Below, one piece after another: positions 33,140 to 45,559 of a stretch of DNA of 64,000 nucleotides. The stretch lies in the NCBI GenBank assembly GCA_001695595.3, contig MBPM02000019.1, positions 1 to 64,000 on the forward strand. Direction: 5' to 3'. The notes below the pieces were generated by a model. The model was not told the origin of the DNA, searched no databases, and was given only the letters and a program-made list of their open reading frames with translations. The stretch's first letter is position 1, and the number at the start of each line of letters is the position of its first letter. A program made the translations under genes and the position numbers. This stretch comes from Plasmopara viticola (taxonomy: Eukaryota; Oomycota; Peronosporomycetes; Peronosporales; Peronosporaceae).

Positions 33140-35290
33140 GATATAGTATAGGTCTCTATCCCGCGCATAGATTGTCTTTGCAGATTGAGTAATTGTAAGC
33201 TTGTTCGTCCTGATTGTCGCTACGATAGCCGCTTCTAGTAGCTCCTGCGAGCTAAATGGGTAGCTTTGCTCTTGAATCTCGGATTGCGTGGTAATGCATC
33301 AGCTACAGTGACAGTGTCGCTGAGTATTCGAAAGCTGTAATTTAGCAAGCTTTGATGTTTAGAGACGCAGGATCCTGCGTCAGGATCATCTCAATACTTT
33401 TGTGATCCGTTTCGACAGTAAAAGGCCGATTGAGAAGACCATGCGCCATTCTTATAGCGTACGCATGATTGCAAGCACCTCTTGCTCATGAAGTAGAACT
33501 CGGCTGCCAAGAATAGAGTTATAATTGCTTAATCCGCACACGTAATGGACGTGAGAAATAGGCACCTACAGTATATAATCAAGGAGTAAAAGAGATGATG
33601 TGTCAAAGTTCTCATTGCAGGATGGGATCACGCGACTGTATATTCCCGACGACAAATATTTGAAAATCGCAATGCCTGTGAAATTTACGATGCTGTATCG
33701 GCAGGACACTTAAAATTTTGCAAGGCCTAATTGCCGTAAGTCAAAAGTATCACTAGGAAACAATGACGAAGTACACCCAGCGCTATATCAACGCTTGCGA
33801 AATATGTCACCACAACAAGGCTAGGCAGACTAAACCGCCAAATTTAGGATATTCCTCGAAACCGATAAGTCAACGTTTTAATTGCGTATTTGCTGAAGAC
33901 GAAACTTGTTTCAGTGCCGTCATGGTGATTTGTGATCGCTTAGCAAAGAGGAATATGCTCATCGCGACGAAGACAACCGACGATACTGCATAAATCGCAA
34001 AGGTCTTCATGAAGAAACATATAAGGAATATTGGCACACCAAATTTCATTGTGTCCAATCCAGACGTCAAGTTCTTCTATTAGTTTTGACAAGCAATCGT
34101 GTCTACTGCGGGAACGTAATACACTTTGATATCAAAATCTAGGCCGCGAACAGATGGACACAGAAAGATTTGACCATTTAATTGGAACTTACATACAAAA
34201 TGTCGTCAACCCAGCACAAAATGGTTAAGACGACTTTATACATTTGGCTTCGAGATTATATAATTAAAATGTTACCGCTCGGAGCGGATCAAAGATATGT
34301 TCTCCACGCCGGATGATGTAGCATCAGATACAGAATATCACAGTTTGAGAAAAAATAGCCCAAGGGTTTTTTTTTACGTCAATAGAATCTTCTTATGGTG
34401 CAAAGAATCAGATGAGCGAAGCAAAAGAGCGCATGAAGCACTACTACGACAAGAATACAACTGTCCAAGACTTTTAGCCTGGCTATATGGTGCTTTACGA
34501 CGGCAATAGCTTGGATGTGTGTCACAAAGGTTTTGCTTAGTCAAAGATTCTCGCACAATTACATATTGACGCATTCCGATCGTTTTTTATGCAAGATCTC
34601 TATTGAAGGGATTGAAGCTGCACTCAGTGCTCCACACTTCAATGTTGAAGCCGTATCACAAGTTTTCCAAGCGTCCGCAAAAGATGAACAAGGTCAAGTT
34701 AGCCGATTGCTCCAAGGGACAACTCGTTGAAGCCGTAATTGAACATCGTGTGTACAAGGAGAGTATACGGTACAAAGTTTGGTGGCTTGTGAAACTAAGA
34801 AAAAGTCCCTTCGGAGCCCGTTAAGTATTGAAAGCAGGATTTCAGACTCATTTACCTCGATCTAAAATCCAAAAAGATGAGCCCTGTCGTCTAAAATAAG
34901 CATTTTCTCGAAGAAAGTTTATGTGACGTAACTGTCATGACTATTACGTCATAATACCCAAAATACATGTGCGTAAATACTTTTGTAGGAATGTGTATCA
35001 TAATCCTTAGAAGACTAGCGACCGTACTCGTTAAAATTAATTTAGGATGTGTGAAGTAAAAGAGAATGATAGCCTTTAAGATTGTAGTGGTAGAGGGCTG
35101 AGACCCACCAGTAAGGCTGTAGCAAGACAGGTCCGTAAAAGCTCTCCAATTGATATTACATTCAAAGTTGATGTGAGCAAATAAAAACTCCTCATTCGCC
35201 TAAATTGCCCCGCTTATAGTCCAAGCTTCGTATGAAGATCGAGCTTAGAATTTTTTCTCTACGACAGTAATTTATTATACAAATAAAACA
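33140..35290 (+). mobile_element. Gypsy (Ty3) relic C, rearranged
   Basis: At 33145-33560 an RNase H segment lies on the minus strand (PFTVETDHKS near 33400). From about 33600 the integrase lies on the plus strand, with the zinc-finger half CEICHHNKARQTKPP near 33800 and a core start (VMVICDRLAKR). A decayed chromodomain-like end is near 34700-34825. An LTR follows from about 34921 (TGTGACGTAACTGTCATGAC) to about 35290, matching the LTRs of elements A and B. Stops throughout. Confidence 0.7.
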
Positions 35291-36639
35291 CACGAAAAAA
35301 TGTTTTGCTGGAGCCTGGTTATGTTAAGCAGGGGAGATATGACGCACGGCCAATCAGAGCCCAAGCAAGCACAACAGCGCGTTGTGCTAGCAATTATTGG
35401 TGAATACAACTCTTAAAAAACGAGTTTCGTCATTTGCTGGGAAGCGTTTTTGAATATGCTGGCGCTTTGTCGACAACTCGAGGTACATGCCGAATTTGTT
35501 TTCTACAGCGTGAAGACGTGTGGGGTGCTCCCATGCTGCACGTACATCTCTATTTATTTCCAAAGCACGTTATTCTTTCTGGATAATATAAAAACGACCG
35601 CGATGCTCTACGATTGCAGGTGAGGGGCCAAAGGTGTCGAGCTTGGTTGCTATTCGAAAGAAATCAACGCATTACGGTCAGTGATTATAGCTTCGTATTC
35701 GGTTAAGCTTTTGTGTTTCCTATTCTTTCCTTTTACTCAATATAGCACGATCGGAGGTTCGATAATATTCATAGATTCCTTTTTTTAAATGTACATCCAA
35801 TAGAATTTCGAAATAAAGTCGCCCCATAATGAGTTACTGGGGAGACAGATACGGCGAAAAGCGACAGCCTACAAAATTTGTCTATCCTTCGGCCAGTGGC
35901 AAATGCCGATCTTCGATGGGATCGGTATTTGCAATGAAGACGTTGTCATGAAGCTTTTTGCATCTGTGACAGAGCAGCGTGCGTTGCATAAACAAGACTC
36001 TATCGCTCTCTCTAGCCGTGTGTCAAAACATACATGATGTATTCGGCACGTGTGGACAATTTAGTCGGGTATAAAATTAGTCGCGACACAGCTACTAACA
36101 ACATATACACAGTGTCTTCTTTACGAATTGATTGTATAAAGTCATTATACGCATTTTAAGTTCACGTGCACCTCTCCTATAAGGTAATCGACAATGCTTT
36201 AATTATAGCGATGTACCTGTACGTGGTGTCGCATTTAAAGGCGATGTCTAGTCAATATATCCCTCTGACATCGATCGGTATTCTTCCATAAAGAATTTCA
36301 CCACTTGCTACATTGTGAGCAAATAATGCCAAGAGTTTGCATAAAACCCCTAGGTGTGATTTCTTTATAGAGAGGCAGAGATTGGTAGCGACATATGGAG
36401 CAATAAAAAGTATCAAAATGCTGCGGACCAAGCTCTCAAAAGAATGCTGAAAGTGAGCAGAGCCCAATAATTAATCGAGATCATCGTGCAATGGAACTCA
36501 CCGGGTAGGATCACCAAACAAAATATATAGAGAGGAGCAGCATATAGCTCGATGCTGACGTTTAGCTGAAGATGATGCTGATGCAAAGAAGGCAGCCAAT
36601 GGAACACAGTTGCAAAGGAAAAGTCTTTGGAGAACGATT
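35291..36639. other. No recognisable gene
   Basis: AT-rich sequence with only short, unconserved open frames. No domain, RNA gene or repeat could be recognised; it is probably decayed transposon sequence. Confidence 0.5.
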
Positions 36640-39600
36640 GTCCATTGGGGTTTGGACAGCGAACGGGGTGGAGTTGGCGAAGAAGGAGGAATAGTTGCTT
36701 TTGCAAATTACAAAGTCATACTAGATGGCGAAATCTTCCCAATCTCGGTCTTGCTAAAGCCTATATGGTGGCTCTCGGCCATCTAATACTACCATCCTAA
36801 TTGATTTTTATTCTCGCATTCTCCATCTGGATAATTACACATTTTGTATTATTTTCAGCCAATAAATTTTCCTGATTTCGAATGATTGTAGGTCATCTGA
36901 ACCTTGATTTTTAGTCTTAAATTGTAAAGCGACAGATTGCTGTGGATAGTGCTGATGCATATGTATTTTTGGAGTAATGTGATCTTATGGCAAAGGTGCC
37001 GTTGTCGGCAAACCTGATGGTGACGTCAGTTACGCCACACGACCAATCCTTAAAAGCGCCTGAGCGAAAAGATAAAATGTACCTTTGTATATTTTTGAAA
37101 GAGGTCGATGGGTCCAGAATTCTACTCCAGATCCTCCAAAGCCCTTTAAAAGCTCCCATCCTCGTTTCAATTAGCCACAAAAAATGTACTGCTGACTTCT
37201 TTTGTACTTACGGTGACTTCAACGAGTTTTTCCTCGGAGCATCGGCCAACATGACCTTATCCCTCCTTAGCCGATGCTTGAGATCCTTGTGGATGTCTTC
37301 ATCAGTGAAGTGTGAGATATTGGATGCAGCTCTATCTTTTCGATAATCTTAACTCGAAGAAGTCTCGCGAAAGCTTCCTTTCGCTCAGGTTTGGGCGATT
37401 ATATGCTGGCGCGAGTTTTTTTGACAAGCAATTCCTTTGTAACAGACATCCAATTTTTTGCCATCCCGAATCACAATGTTGCCGGCTTGTAAAATTCTGG
37501 ATCCGATGGCACATCGTCAGGTGTTTAAGAAACATCTCCTAAATCCGCTACAATTCAATTGTACAGTTTACGCGTCGAGTATAGGCTACCTCAACCAGAT
37601 GTAGAATTCATCCTAATCATTCTGTGCTGAGTTAACGATACCTCGGAGGTAATCTCCAACAAAACGAGTAGTTCTTTTCGTCTGTCCATCCGCTTGCTAC
37701 CCCAAACACGTCTTGTAGAATACAAAATGTAATGCCGATACAGAATCGTGGTTTTCATGAAAAGCGCAATTTTTAAATCTTCGACTTGCGGAAATATGCA
37801 TTTGTGGAGCATCCTTTTTTCAGGAAAATGATACCGGGCAGGCACTTTTCGCTAACGAGCAGGCACTGATGTTTATATGAACTAAATTGATTGGCATTTC
37901 TTCTCTGTGATTGGCTGGAGGGTCAATTCTCAGTCGTGATATCAATTCTCATATGCTACACCAATCTCAGATGCAACTTATCCCAAAACTACTTTTCGAC
38001 GTTAAACCGCGACTTATCACGCAACTTTGACGTATTCTTAGTTGCGTGAAAAGTCATATGTTTCCCTATATGAAAAACGCCTAAGATGTCACCGATGTAT
38101 ATGCGACGAACATGCTTATCAAGTGTTAACACACATTCGAGTCCTCGATGACTTGCTCGCAATTGTCGTCTCGCTTAGCGATCGAGCACCTGAAGTAGAC
38201 CCTCGATGTATTGACACGCCTTTTCTTTCCAGAAGTAAAGGAAACTATCAACGCCCCGCACTTTCGGGACGAACCCTTATGATACAATTATCATAGCTAA
38301 GCAACCGCTTCATTTTCCGTAAATAATTCAATTCTTCTGCAGCCTAAAAATTATGACAAAAAGCCAATCAATTTAATTCATATAAACATCAGTGCCTACC
38401 CGTTAGCAAAAAGTGCCTGCCCGTTAGCGAAAAGTGCCTGCCCGGTATCATTTCCCTTTTTTTTATTAATTCATAATATCATTCTGCGATGAGAATTTTG
38501 GCAAATCTCCTTCTCTTGTCAGCTTCTTAGAAATATACTGTAGGTATTTATTCCACGTATACAGAAATTTCGCGGTTTGAGCTACCGTGACCATGTCTGA
38601 TCTGATTGTCGCCACAATTCTACGATTTTAAACCGCTTCCAGCAATTTTCCAAGCTATGTTGGACAACTTCATGCTTAACTTCCAATTTGTGCGACAAAG
38701 GATCAGCCACAGTGTTAGAATTACCAAGAACCCATAACAACAAAGGCTGAAATTTAGCAAGCCGATTGTAATCACTCTGTGTTTTGTAGTCTCCTGCGAA
38801 ACGCTTGTGATCCATTTTGATTGTAAATGGTCGATTGAAGATAGACACGCAATTTTTATCAACGCATGTATGGTTGCAATAAGTTCTTGCTCACGAAGGG
38901 GGTAGTTTAGTTCGGATGGCGTTAACTTTTGACTGGTAAAAGCAATAGGATGCTCTAGCTCTCCCTCCTACTATATCAACGCTCTTTCAATCGCAAAACC
39001 CGACGCATTTTTTGGCTTACAATTGAGCGACGTTTGTGTTCGGTGAAGCAGTATAGTTGACCTTTCAAGAGCTCGATTGCTTCTCGTGGACGTTTTCCTT
39101 TAACACTGTCGTAAAATTTCGGCAAAGTCTTTGCAGAATTTACAACATAGAATGAAGTGCATAAGAAGCGCACCAATTGCTTCTTTGCCTTGGACACAGC
39201 TTACTCTGCAGCGATCGTTACCTTGTCTGGGTTTCAGCCAGATGCCATTCGTCCGACAAAGTCTTTTAAGCATGAAATTACATCAACGCAGATTGGTTAC
39301 TTGGACAATTTAGCGTATAATTACTATTCTTTACATCTTTAATTTCACAGTCTGAATGATTTGAGACATCTTCACTTTGCATGAAAACGTGGATGCCGTT
39401 CGAGTAAATTTGTTTACATCCCTTAAGTCTCAAAAGACTATTTTTAAAAAGCCGATTGAGCCAAACGTGCTTGCTTTAATTTCCATCAGAGTGACTAGAC
39501 ACTCACAAATATCATCTAGGGAAAAAAGTGGTAAACGGAATACCGAATCAGCGTAATTAAATTCAATAGTAGCTTTAAAGTACATCCATGCATGAACACA

Positions 39601-42310
39601 AATTAGCTTTTAGACATGGCGTCGAAGCTGTTTTCCTCACGCGGTATCGGTATCGCTAGCAAGGTTGTCGCCAAATTAGCTGATGTCGGTAAGCAGAATA
39701 CGTCAGCCTACAGGCTTCTTGACACACAACGTAGGTGCTGGGAAGGCAGACGTACTCAGTCGAGTGATGACTGCATGAGCTATCTCCTCGTTCCATTTTT
39801 GGGTTGTCCTACACATTTAGCCATTGTTTGACGGATATCGGCAAAGTGTCTCACTAGGAGCATCTGTGCAAAACACTATCCGCATACTTGCGTAGCCTTT
39901 TTAATGCCAGATTGTCCTCAAGAGATTCCCATCCCAATATTTAAACTAATCAGCCTTGCCACAATCATGAGGATTGACGACGAATACAGCTTCTTTCTTT
40001 ATGTCGTGATAAAATATCTTTTAAAACTGGTAGAAGAATTTAGCTGCGCCATTGTTTAACGGCCATATAGCCTCGTTGCCGATAATGAATAAGATATTGT
40101 AGCTCTTACCTATGCGAGTCTTGCATTGTTCAGCAATCCATCTAGCCAGGTGTCGATTCGGCAGGCTTCCTTCAAATGTCTCGTGGTGCTCCGTGTGGAT
40201 GCGAGGTGTCATGCATCGTGAGTTTCAGTAGATTTTGGGATTCTCCTCACTAAGCCACATAATGACAATGACAATGATCATCTTTTAAGGATTAGGCATT
40301 GCGTGGAATGTCTTCGATGTTAACAGGAAAGAAGTTGTCTGCAGGCTAATGGGCACGGTTTGCTGGGTACGGTTGGTTGCACAATCGTTATAAAGATCGA
40401 AGTGAATCTTCTCACCCTCCCTTCGGGCTCAAGTCTCTTCATGAAATTTTCTGTCACACCGTTTCAACTGCATCCATCGTCGATAAAGATGAGATGGGTC
40501 TTTTTTTACGTGCTTCGTGAAAACTTGAGCTTCTGCTTCGGGAATAGCGTGAAGCGCACTTCTTAATATAATAAATTTCTTTCTTCCGTTTGGACGCGGT
40601 ACATTGCGGAAGTTTGTAGACAGCGCGGCAATGTTTGCATGCTGTGGACATAATCCAGTCAGCCTTCTTGTCCTTTCTCCCTTCGGACTGCTTTGATTTC
40701 TGGGGTCATGACTTGTTTGCACGATGATCCAATTATATGGTCACCGATCTAGACCACTTGGTCGATATATGAGGTGATTTGCCCGAGTAATGGAATGTTT
40801 TAGCCAAAACTTGGGAGGATTTTTCTTCTTCTGCTCGCCTCTTGGTGCGACGAGAAATTTGAAGCATTCATTTGCCAGCTGCATTCGGGCTTGCTCCTGG
40901 ACATAATATTGTTGTTGATGCTGAGTGAGATACAACAGTAGTAGCTGCATCAACAGTGTATCATATCATGTTGCTGCAGAAAAAGTAACATTAGCCTAAG
41001 CGGTTGAATGCGCTTAGCCGTTGGCACTTAACGTATTTTGCGGAGTCAGCGTTCATCAATTTAAGCGCGACGTTGATTGTAAAGTTTTACTGCCGTCAAG
41101 AGCATTTACTCTGCTCTGTTGATGAGGTCTTCGACTTTGAAAATGAGCGCTCATCCATATGGCCTCTTTATTAGAGCATACGTGCAGCGCTCTTCGTATA
41201 ATACACCAGAACTAACTAGAAAATGCATTTTGGTCTACAGTCTGCGATGGTCCAATAAACCCTTTATAAGTTATTACTTTTTCTTAATACGGCGCTTTAG
41301 GTCTTAAGTGATGTCGTGCACTAGATTTCTGGCACCCGGATTTTTACAAATCGAGACCTCCTTTTGTATAAGCTGAACAAGTTTTAGCCGTCTTATCGTT
41401 CTTAACCTCAAGTCCTTTCGGAGCTTATCGAGCTCCTTGTTACGATTTGTCAGGGTCTCAGTGGTATAAACAAATGCAATTATGGGCTCACTATTCTTTC
41501 AGTTTCCCACACAACAAAGCCAAACGAAACAGCTCAGAAGCAACGGACATAGATCAAGCAAGCCAAATAAGTAATTGTTAGGATTTTATCTTGGTTTTTT
41601 AGCAGCAAAATAGGGCCTCGTTAAAAGGCAAAAGCACTAAGCCAAAGATCAACTGGAAGAGTTCCAGATGCATGTAGTACACTAGCGTGCAACCATACTA
41701 AACACCACCGAACGTATAGTTCGCGCTGAAAAGACCACTCTTTGTTATCTAGTAATTCCCACTATGTGGCTCATATCAGTAATGACAGGATGACTCGCAC
41801 CTCACTATGTGACTACGAGTACTCTTGCCTTAAACTGTTAAATTAAATTTGGCCGACAAGTGCAACCATGCAACACTGTCGCGGAAAAAGCTTTTTTTAA
41901 GGTCGTCCATCGGACGAGGCTATGGTGGCAAGTGGGGCGAAATAGACTAAGAAATTTTGTAAGGTTTTAAACAGATTGATAAGTGCTATCAAATGGAGGG
42001 CCCTAACAGATTTTTGCCTTGCTATAGCCTAAGTGATGGCTCTCAGCTATCTACTGCTTCCATCCTAAAGGCTAAGATTCTCCTATACTCCATTTGGATT
42101 TCTTACATATTTAAAATAATTGTCAGCTAATTAGATATTTTACTATTTATTAATTATGGACATCTTGCTCTTAATTATTGGTCTTATAGTTGCAGCCACA
42201 GATTTCTATGGACAGTACCAATGCACATGTATTTCTCTAAGCAATGTAATTGTACGGCGTGGTTGCTGCCGCCAAACATGCCGGTGACGACAATTGCGCC
42301 AAAGCCAATC
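36640..42310 (-). mobile_element. Gypsy (Ty3) relic A
   Basis: A minus-strand element bounded by related LTRs (about 36640-37040 and 41920-42310). From right to left: decayed gag/protease (about 41000-40430), reverse transcriptase (about 39900-38970), RNase H (about 38950-38580, with FTIKMDHK and TVADPLSHKL), a linker near 38500, and the integrase C-terminal part (about 37650-37200). The integrase core appears deleted, and a 628-bp inverted-repeat element is inserted at 37826. Many stops; not functional. Boundaries are approximate. Confidence 0.65.
37826..38453. mobile_element. Non-autonomous terminal-inverted-repeat element (MITE-like)
   Basis: The ends are inverted repeats. The left starts AAATGATACCGGGCAGGCAC and the right is its reverse complement. 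The similarity extends for about 70 bp on the left and 92 bp on the right, because the right end has one more copy of a subterminal direct repeat (GGGCAGGCACTTTTCGCTAACG type). Both ends continue into GATGTTTATATGAA/CTAAATTGATTGGC. The interior of about 460 bp has no transposase. It is inserted in Gypsy relic A. No target-site duplication could be fixed. Confidence 0.75.
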
Positions 42311-45300
42311 GTCGGGCACACGTTCGAGTGCCTCTCACTTGTACCGTGTAAAAGCTCAACGTATTAATACAGCGGTTTTATTGAGGCTTAGATAGCAAAC
42401 TATGTCGGCGCTAGCGTCTTCTTACCGCATGATCGCTACGGAGTAAATGTGAGCATAAAAAGAAACCAGAGTGTCGTGGTCCTGCCGTAATTGGCTAATC
42501 ACAAAGACTTTTCACATTAATATGATACTGTATGGAATTAATAGGTATCGTTTATCTTCGGTTCCGAAATCGCTCACGAGATTTTGCTTTTCCATTAATT
42601 TGAAGCCTTCCAGCTTTTGGAAGATAACACGTAAAGACATTCAGCCAGTGCTTACGTCGATGTTACAATCGTGCCAGATTTGCGTACAATCACCAGAACA
42701 AGAGCTTTGGAAATTGCTATACACGTATCGTTTTAAAGTGCAGTGAAACATAATATCGGTAACCCAGACTTGCATTGTCGGGCAGCGACAAAAAAAGCTT
42801 ATATGTTGGTCTTGATTTTATTGCACTTCTGTATATTGAGCACATGAAATCAGCGCACAGTTCGTTTGCTCAGCGGCGGTCGGTCAGGACTATAAGAGCG
42901 TAATGTTAAAGAGGTCGACGACTTTTATGAAACCGGGTATAGTATTTTCTTACTTATTTAGTAATTGAGCGACGATGATTAACGTCAAACCTAGACTGGC
43001 ACTAAGATCTTCTTCTTCAGACGAAGCGATATCATTTTCCGCACCATTCCCTTAGCCTCGTCCATTCCTCAATTTCTCGGTTAGGATAACATCATGTTTC
43101 CAAAGCGACGCTGAGCTTTTTTCTCTGCGCTTAACTTTTTTAAAGTATATATTCCACTCAGATTTTATATGGTAAAGAAATAGTCACTTCACTCAGCATC
43201 AAGGTGGCAAAAGAGACTACATTGATATTCAATTTTAAATAAAGTGCGAGTTGACCAGTACGTCACTATTTGAAATGCATATCGCAGCAGAGGCACAGTA
43301 ATGCTGTGAGAGAGCAAAAAAATTGGTTTTCATTTATGATTAGAGGACTGAAACGCTTGTATGTCCTGTATGAATGCAATGCTGTATACAACATTCTATA
43401 AGCTAAGAAGACAAACAGTGAGTTCCTGTTAATAAGGTTGGCGTTAGAATACTAAAATTTTCTTACTATTGTCCGTGATGGTGATCCGAGTACTTGCCAC
43501 TTATAAACTGTGAGAATACCTTGTACATAGCATATTTAGTTAGCTTGTATTTCCGATTCGATATCAAACTTTTTTTGTTATGCTGTATTTATCAGTCTGT
43601 TCTCTCCCGAGAGGCTTGATTATAGTATTTCCGTCATATTTCTCTTGCTGCAGTGAGTAGCACAAAGCTTACACATATCGCGAGCACGTAGCGATACAAG
43701 TAAGAATGTGACGGAAAAGTGCACACATCCTAAACAAGTGATCTTTTACATTATAAGCAATGTTAAAGACTCAGGTAGGAGTGCCTCACATCTGTGCAAA
43801 AGAGTAATATTCCGACTTCGTAATCGTCGCGTTGCATTTTATTTAATAGCCGCTAAGATGATCCCCGCAACCACTGGCCTATCATTTAAGCTCACCTTTG
43901 TCGTGCACTACTAAGGCCCAAATATCCATAATGTATGCATACATTGGGAACAAACACGGTGAATCACTACATTACAGATAAATCAGATCACCACGGTCAC
44001 ACTCGATTCACAAATTACTTCGTAGAATGTTTTAATTGAAGAATTAAATATACTTTGAGTGGAACAGAGTAAGTAAATTTGTTTGGCTAAGTGACTTAAG
44101 CTTATTTTGTAGAGCTCGCCCATCAAAGTGATAGCTGAGGGCCATTATTAAGCTAGTCTAATAAAAGGACGCTCTTGCTTTTTATATTTAGTTAAGCCTC
44201 ACATAACAAACTGATTTAATTAGTTCTTACAGTCAATGACTTGTCGTTATCATCGAACAAGCGCCGGCTAAATTTTGTGGCCTAAAGTGGCGTATCTACA
44301 ATCATGATAGGAGATGTGGCCTAAGGTAAGAAAGCCAGAGACAACATATACGATCATCCTTCCAGAATTTTTATTATGTAGTTTTTCTCAATGAATTTCG
44401 CTTCATTTAACCAGCTAGCGATGTGAATTAAGTATTTTCATATCCAGTATGTACCTACCAAAACCGCTCTTTGCCTTTGAAAGCTGTGTAAAGAACGTTC
44501 ATATGTCACGCCATAGACAGTGAAGCAACTCAGATCCCATCTTAATCGACGCAACGATGCCTTCCGCATAATCGTCAGCAAATCTCTTCGTTAAGTTGAG
44601 CGTCCCATGCTCACTACTCGATGAGACCTGTCTTTGTAGATAGCTATACCAAAAGTCGGCCAATTAGTCAGGCCGTCTATTTTCAGTAGCCATGTCGAAT
44701 AGACGTGGTTTAGCTCATGGACATAAATTGATAGTGTGTCCTTTGCTTGGTGTAGAGCTTGTTATTATATTTTTTTTTGTCAGCATCGGCGGTCATCGTA
44801 CTTGAAATGCGCTACACTGTGTAGAGTTGCTGTCGATTATTAACATGAAGTTCATAGTGTTTTTCACCTTAAATTTGTGGCTGATTATGCTTATTTTTTC
44901 TTTCTTACAACCTCAACCATCATATTCACAACAATCAACAAAACAAAAAATAAAATCGCAACATTCGAGGTAGATTTGCCAGTAGCAGCTTTGACGAAGA
45001 AACGTCGATGTCGACGAGAAGAAGAGAGTCGATGCCCTAACAAAGGGTTGTTAACATTGAAATTATTTGGAGTTGGTGTGTTTAAAGCGAGACCACGATA
45101 TCGGCAAAAAAATTTAAAAGATCTATTGCCAGGCCAGTGGTAGACAAAGCTGATTGCTAATCACGAGGATCAGTAGTGTTATTGCAGCCAGCAAATGCCA
45201 TCGATGAGGGCTGTACAATACTGAGGTTAGAAGCCCAGTAGTCTATAGGAGAGGTAAAGCAGATTCAGCCTTATCCTCTGTCGGAAGAGCAGTCTTTAAT

Positions 45301-45559
45301 GGAAAAAATTATTAACTGGCGCGCTAACACGGAGTTGACACTCTGGTCTCGGTGGAGCTTTCTTTGGACACAAAACTTATCATGTTAGATATAATCGCAA
45401 TTATTTTTTTAGGCCAGCAATTTCATAGTAAACGTTATGCTCAAATACAGTTACACCTGTAGCTGATTGCTCAATTTAGCCGCAGTAGTGTACTTCCAGC
45501 TATACCCTTGACAAGTCGATCCCAAAGCAACCAAAAGATAACCCCAAATCAACAGAGCT
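42311..45559. other. No recognisable gene
   Basis: 3.2 kb between Gypsy relics A and B. Composition is AT-rich with stops in all frames; the longest open frames are under 100 codons and mostly lack an ATG. Nothing could be assigned. Confidence 0.5.

Noticed and set aside
44877..45143. 88-codon frame in the gap between Gypsy relics
   Set aside because: No ATG at its start, AT-rich, no similarity recognised.
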